Below the pieces are notes generated by a model, which saw nothing but the letters and a program-made list of their open reading frames with translations, searched no databases and was not told the DNA's origin. Shown one piece after another: positions 16,951 to 26,353 of a DNA stretch of 64,000 nt. The stretch is from Janthinobacterium sp. UMAB-56 (lineage in GTDB: Bacteria; Pseudomonadota; Gammaproteobacteria; Burkholderiales; Burkholderiaceae_D): contig NZ_LT607670.1 in assembly GCF_900095265.1 (NCBI RefSeq), forward strand, positions 62,001 to 126,000. Direction: 5' to 3'. Position 1 is the stretch's first letter. Each line of letters opens with the position of its first letter. A program made the translations under genes and the position numbers.

Positions 16951-17363
16951 AAGGGCCAGCGGCCTGTCGCACCAAGCACAGGCGATCGAAGAGCCAAAAC
17001 GGCTCTTATCGCATGCACAGCTGCGACGCCCTTCTCTCAAGCACCAAGAGCGCGACGGATACCTGCGAGGTCGCTGGCTATGGAAGTGGATCACCGAAAA
17101 TCGGCAGCTTGGGTCGTAAACTCGTCGGAGCACCCGGTATTAAGACCGATGAGTTTAGGAGTCAGAGCTTACACAAAAGACTGTTGGCATAGTTGCAGTG
17201 TCTGGCTGCCAGCCTTTTGTCTGAGTGCCGGGAGTAAGCCCGGATGAACAATTCTCTCTGAAAGATCAGGAGAATCCTGTTGAGCGCACCTAATACCAAT
17301 GACGGCAAAAGTAGTTCAACGATGGCATTGAAATCTGACCCAGCTACCGTTTGAAAATTTGCG
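16951..17363. other. Gene-free stretch at the tRNA-proximal island edge
   Basis: About 410 bases between the palindrome and the fhuF-like stop codon contain only short frames without family features. No integrase gene or remnant could be recognised. A short string TTAGGAGTCAGAGCTTACACAAAAG around 17155-17179 loosely resembles TTAGGACTTACGCAAAAGG near 26009, but the match is too weak to call a repeat. Confidence 0.5.
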
Positions 17364-18122
17364 CTAATCGGAGTCTGCGCCATATGCCATTCGTAAAATC
17401 CGATGGCGTTCTTGCATGCTGCGTTTAGGGCAGTCATGGCACATTTCCCCATCAGCGCGACGAAAATGTTGGCAGCAGGATTTTCTGCATAAGGCAAGGC
17501 GTGGTTCTTGCTCTTCCATTTTTACTTCTATCACTGCATCAGCGCAGGGCAGTTGCAGCGCCTCAAACCATTGTTGGCTCCAGTATTTTATGTCGTTATT
17601 GGGTATCGTCTTTCGATGTTGCTGGGCATGTAGCAGTGCCGACGTTACGCAATCGGCCTCCAGCATATTGGCTAGTTTTTCTGATAGCTTGATGTGCTTG
17701 CGTAATGCGATATATAGCGAATCGCGCAGTACGACGATGTTTGTTGCTGCGGTCTTAATCAAGCTCTCGTTTTTTGCTGTATGCAGCGTTTGCTGTGGAA
17801 GGGAAAATCCAGCAACATAGCCAGGGTGCAACGTTTGCTTCATTCCGCTCAGACTCGGTACACAGTGCGCTAAATGTGTGCTGAGCACGCAAAAATATAC
17901 CGGCTGCCATATCAACAGGTTCCAGCAACGACACGACCAGTAATGCGGGCCTGCTTCCGGGTAGTTACTTTGCAAAAATTGATACAACTGTCGTACTGCC
18001 GATGCAGGCTCATGATCGACATCAATTGTTATGGGATGGGATTGCCCAAGGTGACCTGCGATCTTACCGTCCAGGCCAGGCAGAACCTGGCTGATCATGG
18101 CGAATAATTCTTGCAGCGACAT
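17364..18122 (-). CDS. Siderophore-iron reductase, FhuF type
   Basis: A 252-residue cytoplasmic protein with the FhuF C-terminal [2Fe-2S] motif C-C-x10-C-x2-C: Cys216, Cys217, Cys228 and Cys231 (SCCQHF ... MCHDCP). FhuF-type proteins reduce ferric hydroxamates to release iron. The N-terminal two thirds is divergent, as usual. It starts 94 bases after the TonB receptor stop and is the last gene of the siderophore run. Its base composition is lower in GC than the core genes nearby. Confidence 0.8.
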   Translation of the reverse strand: MSLQELFAMISQVLPGLDGKIAGHLGQSHPITIDVDHEPASAVRQLYQFLQSNYPEAGPHYWSCRCWNLLIWQPVYFCVLSTHLAHCVPSLSGMKQTLHPGYVAGFSLPQQTLHTAKNESLIKTAATNIVVLRDSLYIALRKHIKLSEKLANMLEADCVTSALLHAQQHRKTIPNNDIKYWSQQWFEALQLPCADAVIEVKMEEQEPRLALCRKSCCQHFRRADGEMCHDCPKRSMQERHRILRMAYGADSD

Positions 18123-18216
18123 GAAACCTCATGAAAGCATGACAACGTTGAAAAAGCCGCTGAGCAGGGTGCATAGCTTGCGTTATGCACCCTGGTGTTT
18201 GCGCTGATCTGTCTGA

Positions 18217-20385
18217 TCAGAAGCGTTTGCGCAGCGTAGCGTTGATGTTGCGCGGCTTGCCATACTGATATTGGTCGTATTGGCCCAGCTGCGAGTAGTA
18301 AGTCTTGTCGAATACGTTTTCCACATTCACCGCGAGCGACAGCTGCTTGTCAAACTCGTAGCGCGCCATCAGATTCCATAATGCGTAAGCACCTTCTTCC
18401 AGCTTGACCTTGCTGCGATCAGGTCGATTGACGATGTTGCTGTTCTGACTTTGCCAGTTGGCGCCGCCGCCCAAGGTCAGCTGATTCCATGCGCCTGGGA
18501 GCTGGTAGCTGCTGAAAAGTTTGAATTGACGGCGTGGCAGGGTGGTACTGAGTGCCTGCCCTTTATCGTCATGGCTGGAAAATACCGTGTAGCCAGCAGT
18601 CAGGTTCCAGCCCTTGGCTAACTGGCCGGAAATTTCTGTTTCGAAACCGCGTGTCTTACCACTGCCGACACTTTGATAGACCTGTACGCGTCCCGGCAGA
18701 TACTGTCCAGGTACAGCTTGCGCTATGTTTTGGCGATCAATATCAAACACGGCGGCAGAGACATTGACTGCATTGTCCAGCAAGGCTGCTTTGACGCCGA
18801 TCTCCCGGTTCTGTCCAATTTCTGGTACCAGTGCCTTGGCATTGGCATCGAGCACGGTTTGCGGTGTGAAGATATCCGTATAACTGGCATAGACCGACGT
18901 GGTATCGGTGACGGCATAATTGATGCCACCATAGAAGGAGAACTCGTTGTAGTCAGCATCGCTACGCGTACCGAAGTTGTTAGTCTTGCTTTGGTAGTTG
19001 GTGAAGCGTCCGCCGAGAATGAGCGATAGCGGGTCGGTCAGCGACAGTTGCGTAACAGTGTAAAGTGCCTGCTGTTTGTTGCGGCCATCGGAGCCGGTCG
19101 AGCTGGTCGAACTCCATGCAGGCTCTGCTATGCCATAGCCTGAAGTGAGGAAATTACCCAGTGGTGGCAGTGCTGCGCTGGGGTAGTAATACGGCGTATT
19201 AAAGTTTTGCTCGTTGAGATTCAAGCCCACATTGAGCTTATGCTGGCGGCCCAACAATGGGTAATTTCCACTCAGGCGCAGGTCGCCAGCGTGTTGAATG
19301 CGTGTCGCTTCAATCTTACTGAAGGCACCACTGTTTAAACCCAAATTGGTTTGCGCATTCGGTGTGCCGTAGACGTAGGCATTATTCATCTCCAGTTGGT
19401 TGTGACCGTAAGCAAAGCTGGCTTGCAGTTGCCAATTTTCGTTGAGCGTATGTCTGAGGCTGGCAAATGCATTGAACGCAGTGGTGCCTGATGTAGACCA
19501 GGGCTGCGCAGTGGAGGCCGAGCGCGGATAATTGGTTCTGCTGCCATCACTATAGAACAGCGGTAAGCCACCCGATATCGTGCCGTGAGTACGATTTTTT
19601 TGATAATCCATACCGACTGTGAGGAGCGTATCGCTGCTCAGGTCAGTTTCGATCACGCCATAGAGAACGTCGCGCTGTTGCCGGTAACGGTCGAGGAAAG
19701 ACTGGTTCTCCTGATGCGCGCCGACCAGGCGCCCACGCACACTGGCGCTGGCATTGATAGGGCCGGCAACATCGACTTCGCTGCGCCAGGCATTCCACGA
19801 ACCCAGCCCCAGCAAGGCACTCCCCTGGAAATCAGCAGTCGGTTTTTTACGAATCAGATTGACCGAGGCAGAGGGATTGCCGGGGCCAGTGGTCAGGCCA
19901 GTAGCGCCGCGCACGACTTCCACACGGTCGTACAGCGCGGTGTCCATCGCATTGTCGCCGTAGTTAAAACGGGTGTCGTAGAAGGTGGGGACGCCATCGT
20001 ACAAAATGTTAGTAATGCTCATGCCGCGTGAAAACAGACTGAAACGGTCTGCCTCGTATTGTTTGGCACTCAAGCCCGTCGTGGCATTGATGACATCAAT
20101 CACGCGTTCGAGCCGTTGGTCTTGCAAGCGTTGGTAAGTGATCACACTGACCGATTGCGGTGTATCTCGCAGGGACAGATCAAGACCAGTTGCACTGGAA
20201 GCTATGGGCGCGGTGTAGGACTGCGAATCTTCAGTCGTCGTTGAGGATGCCCGTTTGGCCGTGACGATAATCGGGGTTAGCACGACAGGATCGGACCTCG
20301 TTTCGGCGCGAGCGGCAGCTAGTTCTGTCAGGCTGGTGCTGGCCAATAATAAACCGATGACTTTGCGTGTTTTAGCGCGCTTCAT
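18217..20385 (-). CDS. TonB-dependent siderophore receptor
   Basis: A 722-residue outer membrane receptor. A signal peptide (to about residue 27, AAARA) is followed by a TonB-box-like stretch PVVLTPIIVTAKR, the plug domain (SLRDTPQSVSVITYQRLQDQ, VEVVRGATGLTTGPGNPSASVNLIRKKP) and a 22-strand barrel ending in the typical terminal aromatic (LRKRF). The plug resembles ferric hydroxamate/coprogen receptors such as FhuE and FauA. It most likely imports the ferric form of the siderophore made by the upstream genes; this is inferred from position. Confidence 0.92.
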   Translation of the reverse strand: MKRAKTRKVIGLLLASTSLTELAAARAETRSDPVVLTPIIVTAKRASSTTTEDSQSYTAPIASSATGLDLSLRDTPQSVSVITYQRLQDQRLERVIDVINATTGLSAKQYEADRFSLFSRGMSITNILYDGVPTFYDTRFNYGDNAMDTALYDRVEVVRGATGLTTGPGNPSASVNLIRKKPTADFQGSALLGLGSWNAWRSEVDVAGPINASASVRGRLVGAHQENQSFLDRYRQQRDVLYGVIETDLSSDTLLTVGMDYQKNRTHGTISGGLPLFYSDGSRTNYPRSASTAQPWSTSGTTAFNAFASLRHTLNENWQLQASFAYGHNQLEMNNAYVYGTPNAQTNLGLNSGAFSKIEATRIQHAGDLRLSGNYPLLGRQHKLNVGLNLNEQNFNTPYYYPSAALPPLGNFLTSGYGIAEPAWSSTSSTGSDGRNKQQALYTVTQLSLTDPLSLILGGRFTNYQSKTNNFGTRSDADYNEFSFYGGINYAVTDTTSVYASYTDIFTPQTVLDANAKALVPEIGQNREIGVKAALLDNAVNVSAAVFDIDRQNIAQAVPGQYLPGRVQVYQSVGSGKTRGFETEISGQLAKGWNLTAGYTVFSSHDDKGQALSTTLPRRQFKLFSSYQLPGAWNQLTLGGGANWQSQNSNIVNRPDRSKVKLEEGAYALWNLMARYEFDKQLSLAVNVENVFDKTYYSQLGQYDQYQYGKPRNINATLRKRF

Positions 20386-20458
20386 TAATCTGACTCTCTT
20401 TCTTGAATAGGAAGTGGATGGTTATGCTCGTTGCGATTGTTCATATCTGCTCACTGAC

Positions 20459-22267
20459 TCAAGCCTCATTGCGTAGGCGGAACTGGTGTAATGGGTTGTC
20501 GAGCATGCCGGCAAATTTCAGATTTTTTTCTCTGTCATCCAGATCTATCATTTGCTGGTTGTTATTGAGTTGCAGACGATTGAGGCAGGTACGCACAAAG
20601 TTGGGCTTGAACAGATCAAATTGACGATACTTAGCAGCAAACTGAGGGTGACTGCTTTGGTAGTTCGTTACACAGCTTGCTACTGCTTGCCAGAATTGTG
20701 TTTCCGGTAAATTTGCTTGCCTGTCGAGCAGGGGTGCCAAGTAGCGGAAGAAGCAGTCAAAAATATCCAGAAAGATGTAATTGATCTTCATATCGTCTTC
20801 GATCTTCACTGAGATACGATCCACGCCGGGTGGCAGTTGGCGATCACTGTTAAGTAGGCCAATCTCCTCGGCGATGTCCTTCATGAAGACAAATTGTGGA
20901 ACGGCGTTTTCCAGAACGATAATCAGGTTTTCACCGTGCGGCATGAATACAAGGTCATAGGCAAAAAAGGCATGCAGAAGCGGTGTCAGATAAGTATCGA
21001 GATAGCGCTGCAGCCAGTCGTGGGCATCAAGACCAGAGCGTTTGACCAGTGCCGCAGCCAGCGAGTGGCCCTCATTATCGACATGCAGTAGCGAGGCCAT
21101 CGTCATCAATTGCTGTCCTGCGCGCAGTTGAGAAACAGGACTCTCGCGCCAAAGGGCTGACAGCATTTTTTTGTACGGCGTATCTTTTTCTACCGCCGCC
21201 TCAATATAGCGATTGTGATATCCAATGGAAGCGACCTCACGCAGTACTGTGAAGCGTTTTTCTTTGAAGACACTATCGGCAGCCACCAGTTCTGTGAGCC
21301 ACTCATTAATTTGCGGCGTGGCGCTCATGTAGTAAGGGGACAGACCGCGCATGAAGCCCATATTCAAAATAGATAGAGAAGTTTTGACGTAGCGACGCTG
21401 CGGCTTCGATATATTGAAGAAGGTACGGATAGATTGCTGGGCAAGATATTGGTCTTCGCTACTACCCAGATAGACGATATGCGCGTTCGCGATATCGGCA
21501 GCGAAACAGGTCGAGATTTTTTCACGCCACTGCCAGGGATGTACTGGCATGAAGTAGTAGTCGCTGATCTGGCAGTCGGCATCAGCCAGTCTGGATTTGA
21601 AGGATGCCAGCGTGGCTTCGGACAGCTCCGAGGCCAGCAAAGTGGCATAGTCCAGTTCGCGCACGCTGGAAAATCTGGCATGTGTTTTTGCCACGGCGAT
21701 CCACTCCAGTTCCAGCGGAGTAGCACTCTCTGGCGCATAGCGTAAAAAATCCTGACTGTCGAAGCCAATACGGCCATTGTTGGCGATAAAAACCGGATGG
21801 CCTTCACTCATGCCAGTCTCTACCTGCTGATAAGATGCCTGCACCAGCTCTGCCGAGCTCAGTGTCTGTTTTATCTGCTTGAAGGCTTTGCTGTTAAGTG
21901 TGGCGCTGATTTCATCGAGATAAATCGGCAGTTGTTGTGTACTGATGCCCAGCCGGTCTTTAAACTCAATGATCAATGTGAGTGCATCGAGCGCAACTTC
22001 CGTATCGTGTTGAAATTTGCGAATGGACTGCGGCACGATATCCAAATGATCGAGCTCGTAACGCTGTGCAGTAAACACGTAACTGATCTCTTGAGTGCTG
22101 ATATCTACGCGGTAGGTATTGGTCTCTTTTTGCGGTAACACCTCCAGCAGTTTTTCATGTGCAAACTCACTCAGTATTTTGCGTACCAGGTGACGATTTG
22201 CCTGTGCCCAGTTAGCACTGTTGAGATGGCTGAGTGGCTGTTGCAGAGTGGGAATGCTGATATCCAT
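20459..22267 (-). CDS. NIS siderophore synthetase, IucA/IucC family (AlcC/DesD-like)
   Basis: A 602-residue NRPS-independent siderophore synthetase. The N-terminal motif EGHPVFIANNGRIGF (about 158) with FLRYAPESA is the form seen in AlcC/DesD/PubC enzymes, and VHPWQWREK (about 246), KTSLSILNMGFMRGLSP (about 300) and MPHGENLIIVLE with FMKDI complete the ATP and substrate sites; the FhuF-like C-terminal part ends near HPQFAAKY. Such enzymes join and macrocyclise N-hydroxy-N-succinyl diamines. With the adjacent monooxygenase and acyltransferase the product should be a dihydroxamate; the diamine (putrescine or cadaverine) is not determined. Confidence 0.9.
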   Translation of the reverse strand: MDISIPTLQQPLSHLNSANWAQANRHLVRKILSEFAHEKLLEVLPQKETNTYRVDISTQEISYVFTAQRYELDHLDIVPQSIRKFQHDTEVALDALTLIIEFKDRLGISTQQLPIYLDEISATLNSKAFKQIKQTLSSAELVQASYQQVETGMSEGHPVFIANNGRIGFDSQDFLRYAPESATPLELEWIAVAKTHARFSSVRELDYATLLASELSEATLASFKSRLADADCQISDYYFMPVHPWQWREKISTCFAADIANAHIVYLGSSEDQYLAQQSIRTFFNISKPQRRYVKTSLSILNMGFMRGLSPYYMSATPQINEWLTELVAADSVFKEKRFTVLREVASIGYHNRYIEAAVEKDTPYKKMLSALWRESPVSQLRAGQQLMTMASLLHVDNEGHSLAAALVKRSGLDAHDWLQRYLDTYLTPLLHAFFAYDLVFMPHGENLIIVLENAVPQFVFMKDIAEEIGLLNSDRQLPPGVDRISVKIEDDMKINYIFLDIFDCFFRYLAPLLDRQANLPETQFWQAVASCVTNYQSSHPQFAAKYRQFDLFKPNFVRTCLNRLQLNNNQQMIDLDDREKNLKFAGMLDNPLHQFRLRNEA

Positions 22268-22270
22268 TGA

Positions 22271-22867
22271 TTAAGTCCTCTGTGTCATGTTTGAAGGGTG
22301 ATTCAAATGCATGCAGGCGGTGGCAAAATCGGCGCGACTGCAAAATGCTAGGCTGGCTAGTTTGTTGCTAAGCTGGATGTCTCCTTGATAGACAAAACCT
22401 GCTTTGCGATTGAGCGCATGGATTTTTTGGTTCTGCACATCGGGCTCGACCACGATGCGTTGAATAGAAGGCTGCTGAAACAGGAACTCCAGGATCAGTT
22501 CCAGCAGGGCCTGAGTGAAGCCGTGCACAGGTTTTTCTGCCGGGCCGACAAAAAAATGCATGCCCCGGTCGCCAGCTTGTACCGGATAGTGTTGTCCTAG
22601 CTCGTCATGTGCCGGCGCGTAGCTTTCCATCAAAAAACTCAGCTCGTCTTTGACGATGCCAACGTAAGCATTGGCATGTCCGCTCGTTTGCAACTGGCGA
22701 TAAAAGCTGTGGACCTGATCTGGACTTTGCCCTTGCATACCCCAAAAACGTGCGTAGCCGAGGTTGAACCAACGATGCAGCACCGGTATGTCTTGCGCTT
22801 GCAGCAGGCGTATCTGCAGAGACCCCAGGCGGGCGTGCTGCTTTTCAAAAAGAATGCTTGGTTTCAT
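22271..22867 (-). CDS. Siderophore acyltransferase (IucB/RhbD/AlcB-like GNAT)
   Basis: A 198-residue GNAT protein of the type that acylates N-hydroxylated diamines or lysine. Family features are LQAQDIPVLHRWFNLGYARFWGMQG near the start, GDRGMHFFVGPAEKPVHGFTQALLELILEFLF in the middle and RIVVEPDVQNQKIHALNRKAGFVYQGDIQL near the end. Its ATG overlaps the MFS stop (ATGA) and its stop is three bases before the synthetase start, a tightly coupled arrangement. Donor (acetyl- or succinyl-CoA) cannot be read from sequence. Confidence 0.88.
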   Translation of the reverse strand: MKPSILFEKQHARLGSLQIRLLQAQDIPVLHRWFNLGYARFWGMQGQSPDQVHSFYRQLQTSGHANAYVGIVKDELSFLMESYAPAHDELGQHYPVQAGDRGMHFFVGPAEKPVHGFTQALLELILEFLFQQPSIQRIVVEPDVQNQKIHALNRKAGFVYQGDIQLSNKLASLAFCSRADFATACMHLNHPSNMTQRT

Positions 22868-24033
22868 GCAGTCACCGCTTTCTTAAAGGAGACATGACAT
22901 AGCAAGGGGTAACTCATCACGGACAGGACAAATCCAATAGCGGCCAGCAAGAAAGGTGCAGAAAGCCCCTGACTTGCCACCAGTGAGCCGGCAGTAAATG
23001 ACGATCCAATCACGCCGAGGTTTTGAAACAGATTAATCAGGCTGTAGTCTTTGGCGTAGTCGTCTGGCCTACTTCGCTGGAATAGCAGTACATCCAGATG
23101 GACAGTGACCTGAAACATTGCCCAGCCGAACAGGCAGCGCCCCAGCACGACAGCGACAGGCTGCGGCCAGGCTTGTAACAGCAGTCCGAGCACCCCCAGA
23201 ATGAGGCAGGGAACCGGGCGATTGAGGAGGAAGTGGCTGCGGCTGGCAGCATGATTGCTCCACAGTGCCAGCAGTGCCATGCCAGCTGGAATGGCAAACG
23301 CCAGACCCGATACCGTTGTGTTATCAATGCCAGAGGCAAGTTGCCAGTGCTCTGCAAAGAAAGGGCGAACCAGATAGGCGCTGAAATAGAACAGCATCAT
23401 CGCTATTCCTAACAGATACAGGGGACGGCGACCGCGAGAGCTCGCACCATGGCCAATCACATGCACCTCGCCGGTTTTTTGCGCGACCTTGCCGCTGCCG
23501 AGCAAGTAGATGCAGATCAACGTCTGGATGGCATCACCGGCTGCCATGAACAAGAACACGTCTTCAACTGACCAGCGATCCAGTACAACACCCCCGATGA
23601 TGGCGCCGAAAATGCCACCAAAGTGGATCACGATGGAAAGCAGGCTAGCCATGAAGACATGTCGCTCTGGCTTTTGCATGCGCATCATGAAGGGATAAAT
23701 CAAGAGATAACTGCCTTTGAAAGCAATCATGCACAGCGAGACCAGCCAAAACATCGCAAGTGACTCAATGTGCATGCAGTACAAACACAGCAGGCCGGCT
23801 GCGATCTGAGTGATCACCAGCAATTTAATGACCGCCAGTTTGCGTGCGACTCTTGCCCAGACGGGCAGTGCCAGGATCACGGTGGCACTCATTGCCGCCA
23901 GATATGCGCCGACATGCTCGGGGCTTTCCATCCCAAAGCGTTGCGCGAAGAACTGGGGGTAAAACGGAATGAGCATGGTGTCGCTGATGACAGCGACGAC
24001 CGTCATCGATAGTAAGAAAAAGGCTGTATTCAT
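22864..24033 (-). CDS. MFS transporter, probable siderophore exporter
   Basis: A 389-residue, about 12-helix major facilitator protein. It begins with a membrane helix (MNTAFFLLSMTVVAVISDTMLIPFYPQFFAQRFG) and ends with FLLAAIGFVLSVMSYPLLCHVSFKK. It overlaps both neighbours by four bases (monooxygenase upstream, acyltransferase downstream), so it is part of the biosynthetic operon. Export of the finished siderophore, as for Bordetella AlcS, is the likeliest role; uptake of ferric siderophore is an alternative. Confidence 0.85.
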   Translation of the reverse strand: MNTAFFLLSMTVVAVISDTMLIPFYPQFFAQRFGMESPEHVGAYLAAMSATVILALPVWARVARKLAVIKLLVITQIAAGLLCLYCMHIESLAMFWLVSLCMIAFKGSYLLIYPFMMRMQKPERHVFMASLLSIVIHFGGIFGAIIGGVVLDRWSVEDVFLFMAAGDAIQTLICIYLLGSGKVAQKTGEVHVIGHGASSRGRRPLYLLGIAMMLFYFSAYLVRPFFAEHWQLASGIDNTTVSGLAFAIPAGMALLALWSNHAASRSHFLLNRPVPCLILGVLGLLLQAWPQPVAVVLGRCLFGWAMFQVTVHLDVLLFQRSRPDDYAKDYSLINLFQNLGVIGSSFTAGSLVASQGLSAPFLLAAIGFVLSVMSYPLLCHVSFKKAVTA

Positions 24034-25358
24034 GCAGCTTTAGCCTCTTCTGGGATGACTTCGCTACCCAGCGGCAGTACAAATTCCTGAAAGGCAATGC
24101 GCTGCTCAATGGCGTAATGTTCGACACCGGTGATTTCGCGCAGGATAGTGGCATTGCGATAACAGGCCATGCCCAAATCAGGTGTGCTCAGACCGTGGCT
24201 GTATAAGCCTACGTTCTGGACAAATACTTCCCTGGCGGCAAAATCGACACTGTAATTACGTGCTACATCTAGTCTTTTTTTCTCATCCCATCGCAGACGC
24301 GATCGGATTGGCGACAGAAACTCAGGTAGCTGGTAGTGATAACCGGTCGCCAGTACGAGTGCTTCGCTCTGATGTTGGTAGTTCTGACCGGATTCAGTCT
24401 GGTGCAGCACCATGTCGTAACGATGCGTTACTTCGTCGTAATGGCAAAAACGCAGGTCGGCGTTGGTGAGCAAACGTGTGGGTATATCGCCGTTCAGTCG
24501 TTTGTTGTAGAGCAGATCAAAAATGTCGTTGATCAATCTGAGGTTGATGCCTTTATACAGGCCTTGCTGTTGCCGGATCAACTGGTCGCGTTTAGTGGCA
24601 GGAAGAGCGTGGAAATAATCGATATAATCAGGCGAGGTCATTTCCAGCGTCAGCTTGCTGTATTCCAGCGGATAGAAACGTGGCGAGCGCGTCAGCCAAT
24701 GGAGCTGATAACCGCATCGGTCAATATCTTGCAGCAGGTCATAGTAAATTTCTGCTGCACTTTGACCACTGCCAATAATGGTGATGGAGCGCTTGCGTTG
24801 CAGGCTCGATTTGTCGCGCAGGTAACTGGCAGCATGTCGTGCACGCACACCTAAGTGGCGGCAGCATTCTGGAATAAACGGGCTGGTGCCGGTACCAAGC
24901 ACCAGCTTACGCGCACGGTAAGTGCAAATCTGACCACTACCAAGGTCGTGGCTATGCACCAGGTATAGCGCTTCTGCTTCATCGTACTCCACACGTTCTA
25001 CGCGGTTTCCTAAGCGAACATTAGACAGCTGTGCAAGTGCCCACTGGCAGTAGGAATTGTACTCATTGCGCATCAGGAAAAAGTTTTCCTTGATATAGAA
25101 AGAGTAGAGCCGACCCTGCGTTTTAGCGTAATTGAGAAAACTGAAAGGGCTGGTGGGGTCAGCCAGTGTGACCAGGTCCGCCATGAATGGTGTTTGCAAG
25201 GTGGCGTTAGGCAGCATCATCCCCGCGTGCCATTCAAACTGCGCCACCTGATCCAGAAATAGTGCGTTGACGTCGGTTAAGGGCTCCGTGAGGCAAGCCA
25301 GACTGAGATTGAATGGGCCTAGACCAATGGCGATGAAATCATAAGTTTTCAGCTGCAT
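24030..25358 (-). CDS. Siderophore N-monooxygenase (lysine/diamine N-hydroxylase, IucD/AlcA-like)
   Basis: A 442-residue flavin-dependent hydroxylase that would make the N-hydroxy group of the hydroxamate. Seen are the FAD loop FIAIGLGPFNLSLA (about 8-21), MMLPNATLQTPFMADLVTLADPTSPFSFLNY, the NADPH loop ITIIGSGQSAAEIYYDLL and the C-terminal ATGYHYQLPEFL and VGLYSHGLSTPDLGM. ATG at 25358 is used (MQLKTYDF), with GGAG 11 bases upstream. It is the first gene of the operon, with a leader of several hundred bases before it. Confidence 0.92.
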   Translation of the reverse strand: MQLKTYDFIAIGLGPFNLSLACLTEPLTDVNALFLDQVAQFEWHAGMMLPNATLQTPFMADLVTLADPTSPFSFLNYAKTQGRLYSFYIKENFFLMRNEYNSYCQWALAQLSNVRLGNRVERVEYDEAEALYLVHSHDLGSGQICTYRARKLVLGTGTSPFIPECCRHLGVRARHAASYLRDKSSLQRKRSITIIGSGQSAAEIYYDLLQDIDRCGYQLHWLTRSPRFYPLEYSKLTLEMTSPDYIDYFHALPATKRDQLIRQQQGLYKGINLRLINDIFDLLYNKRLNGDIPTRLLTNADLRFCHYDEVTHRYDMVLHQTESGQNYQHQSEALVLATGYHYQLPEFLSPIRSRLRWDEKKRLDVARNYSVDFAAREVFVQNVGLYSHGLSTPDLGMACYRNATILREITGVEHYAIEQRIAFQEFVLPLGSEVIPEEAKAA

Positions 25359-26117
25359 GAGACTTTTTCTCCAGGATGATTGAGGCAAAAGTTCAATGAG
25401 GTAAATCCCCAATTTTTATTGGCATAAAAAATTCATTACCTCCTTGTGCGAGGTGACTGAATTGAACGAGTCGAACGTGCTGAGCAGGTTGCAGACCGAT
25501 GGCTTGAGGTCAGGCAAGTACTGCGTTATGCGATTGCGCGTTACCTGAAAGTCCTGGGGGATGGTTTTGGCGGGGAAAGCAAACCGTTGCCTGTGGATCG
25601 TCGCAGGTTGTGGCCGTCTGGGTGGGGGTCAAGGACCTTCCTGGAGTAGCTCTGTTGTAGCTTTGATTGTCACAAGAAGAATTGCTGTCTATAAGACTGG
25701 CGCTATTTCTGTCTGATTTCTCATGTGACAAGCTCTACAATAATTCAAATACAAATGATAATCAATATCATTTCGAATAAAATACAATTCTGCTGCGATT
25801 AAATTCGACAGTTGCCGGTAGTTGTCAGGAGTGAGCTCTTTGCAGATTCGGCGCCAAGCGGAACGCAATGCCATTGCATCGACCCGGCGATGTCACGCGC
25901 TGCTTATCCTATCCAACACACGTAGCTGGCTTGCCCAACCCTGGTAATGGCAAGTGCGCAGGCCTGTTCAGTGCGATAGCAGATGGGCTTATTTAAGTTC
26001 TTAGGACTTACGCAAAAGGTCGCTCACCTTGTTGCATCGCCTTGTCGTGCAGGCGCACTGTCTGCGGCTCTGTGCCTGGCCAGTCCACCTGTGTCAGGAT
26101 AGTTGCCGCGTCATCTG
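25359..26117. other. Gene-free leader region of the siderophore operon
   Basis: About 760 bases. It contains the Fur box at 25753-25773, whose embedded promoter would give a leader of about 370 bases before the N-monooxygenase. Two short minus-strand frames here use TTG starts or cross the Fur box and have no family features. The part beyond 25900 shows no feature until the tRNA fragment. Confidence 0.55.
25737..25773 (-). promoter_or_regulatory. Fur box and promoter of the siderophore operon
   Basis: AAATGATA (25753-25760), five bases, TATCATTT (25766-25773): an exact 8-base inverted repeat close to the Fur consensus (GATAAT hexamer repeats). On the minus strand TTGATT (25765-25760) and TATTGT (25742-25737) are 17 bases apart, so the -35 lies inside the Fur box. 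Iron-bound Fur would block RNA polymerase. The distance to the first gene is unusually long. Confidence 0.8.
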
Positions 26118-26164
26118 ATTTGTCATCATCAGGTGTCCAGTTCGAAACCGGCCGTCGCGCCAGA
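26118..26164 (+). repeat. Damaged copy of the tRNA-Thr 3' half (att-like repeat)
   Basis: Base-by-base, this segment matches 16806-16853 of the tRNA-Thr from TGATTTGT through CCA, with three substitutions and a short change in the acceptor strand. It keeps the direction of the tRNA. The 5' half is absent except for scattered matches (TTGCCG at 26105, TCAT at 26113). It is what integration of an element into the tRNA 3' end leaves at the far side, and marks the island boundary. Confidence 0.8.
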
Positions 26165-26179
26165 ATTTAGTAGTAAATC

Positions 26180-26216
26180 AAAGGGTTATGCGCTTCGGCT
26201 GGTAGCCCTTTTTTCT
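26180..26216 (+). terminator. Terminator-like hairpin after the tRNA fragment
   Basis: AAAGGGTTA (26180-26188) can pair with TAGCCCTTT (26203-26211, one G-U pair) around a loop containing CTTCGG, followed by a T-rich run TTTTTC. It probably was the terminator of the original tRNA-Thr transcript before insertion, now displaced. Confidence 0.55.
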
Positions 26217-26353
26217 TTTCTCCCTTCTGCGAACCACTCCCGTGACGCCTTGCTGCGCCGCGCAATGACGTCCAGCGCGTTTAGGCGCACTATGGGTGCT
26301 TACTGGCGAAGAAGAACTTTCCGATGTCTGGCTTGCCTACCTGGGGAAATATC

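Noticed and set aside
25510..25874. Two small minus-strand frames (73 and 61 codons) near the Fur box
   Set aside because: The first starts with TTG at the predicted transcription start, without room for a ribosome site; the second runs through the Fur box and promoter. Neither has family features.
17155..26025. Possible IS-end-like strings CTTACACAAAAG (about 17168) and CTTACGCAAAAG (about 26014)
   Set aside because: Similarity is limited to about 12 bases in one direction, with no transposase remnant or target duplication; not enough for a mobile element call.
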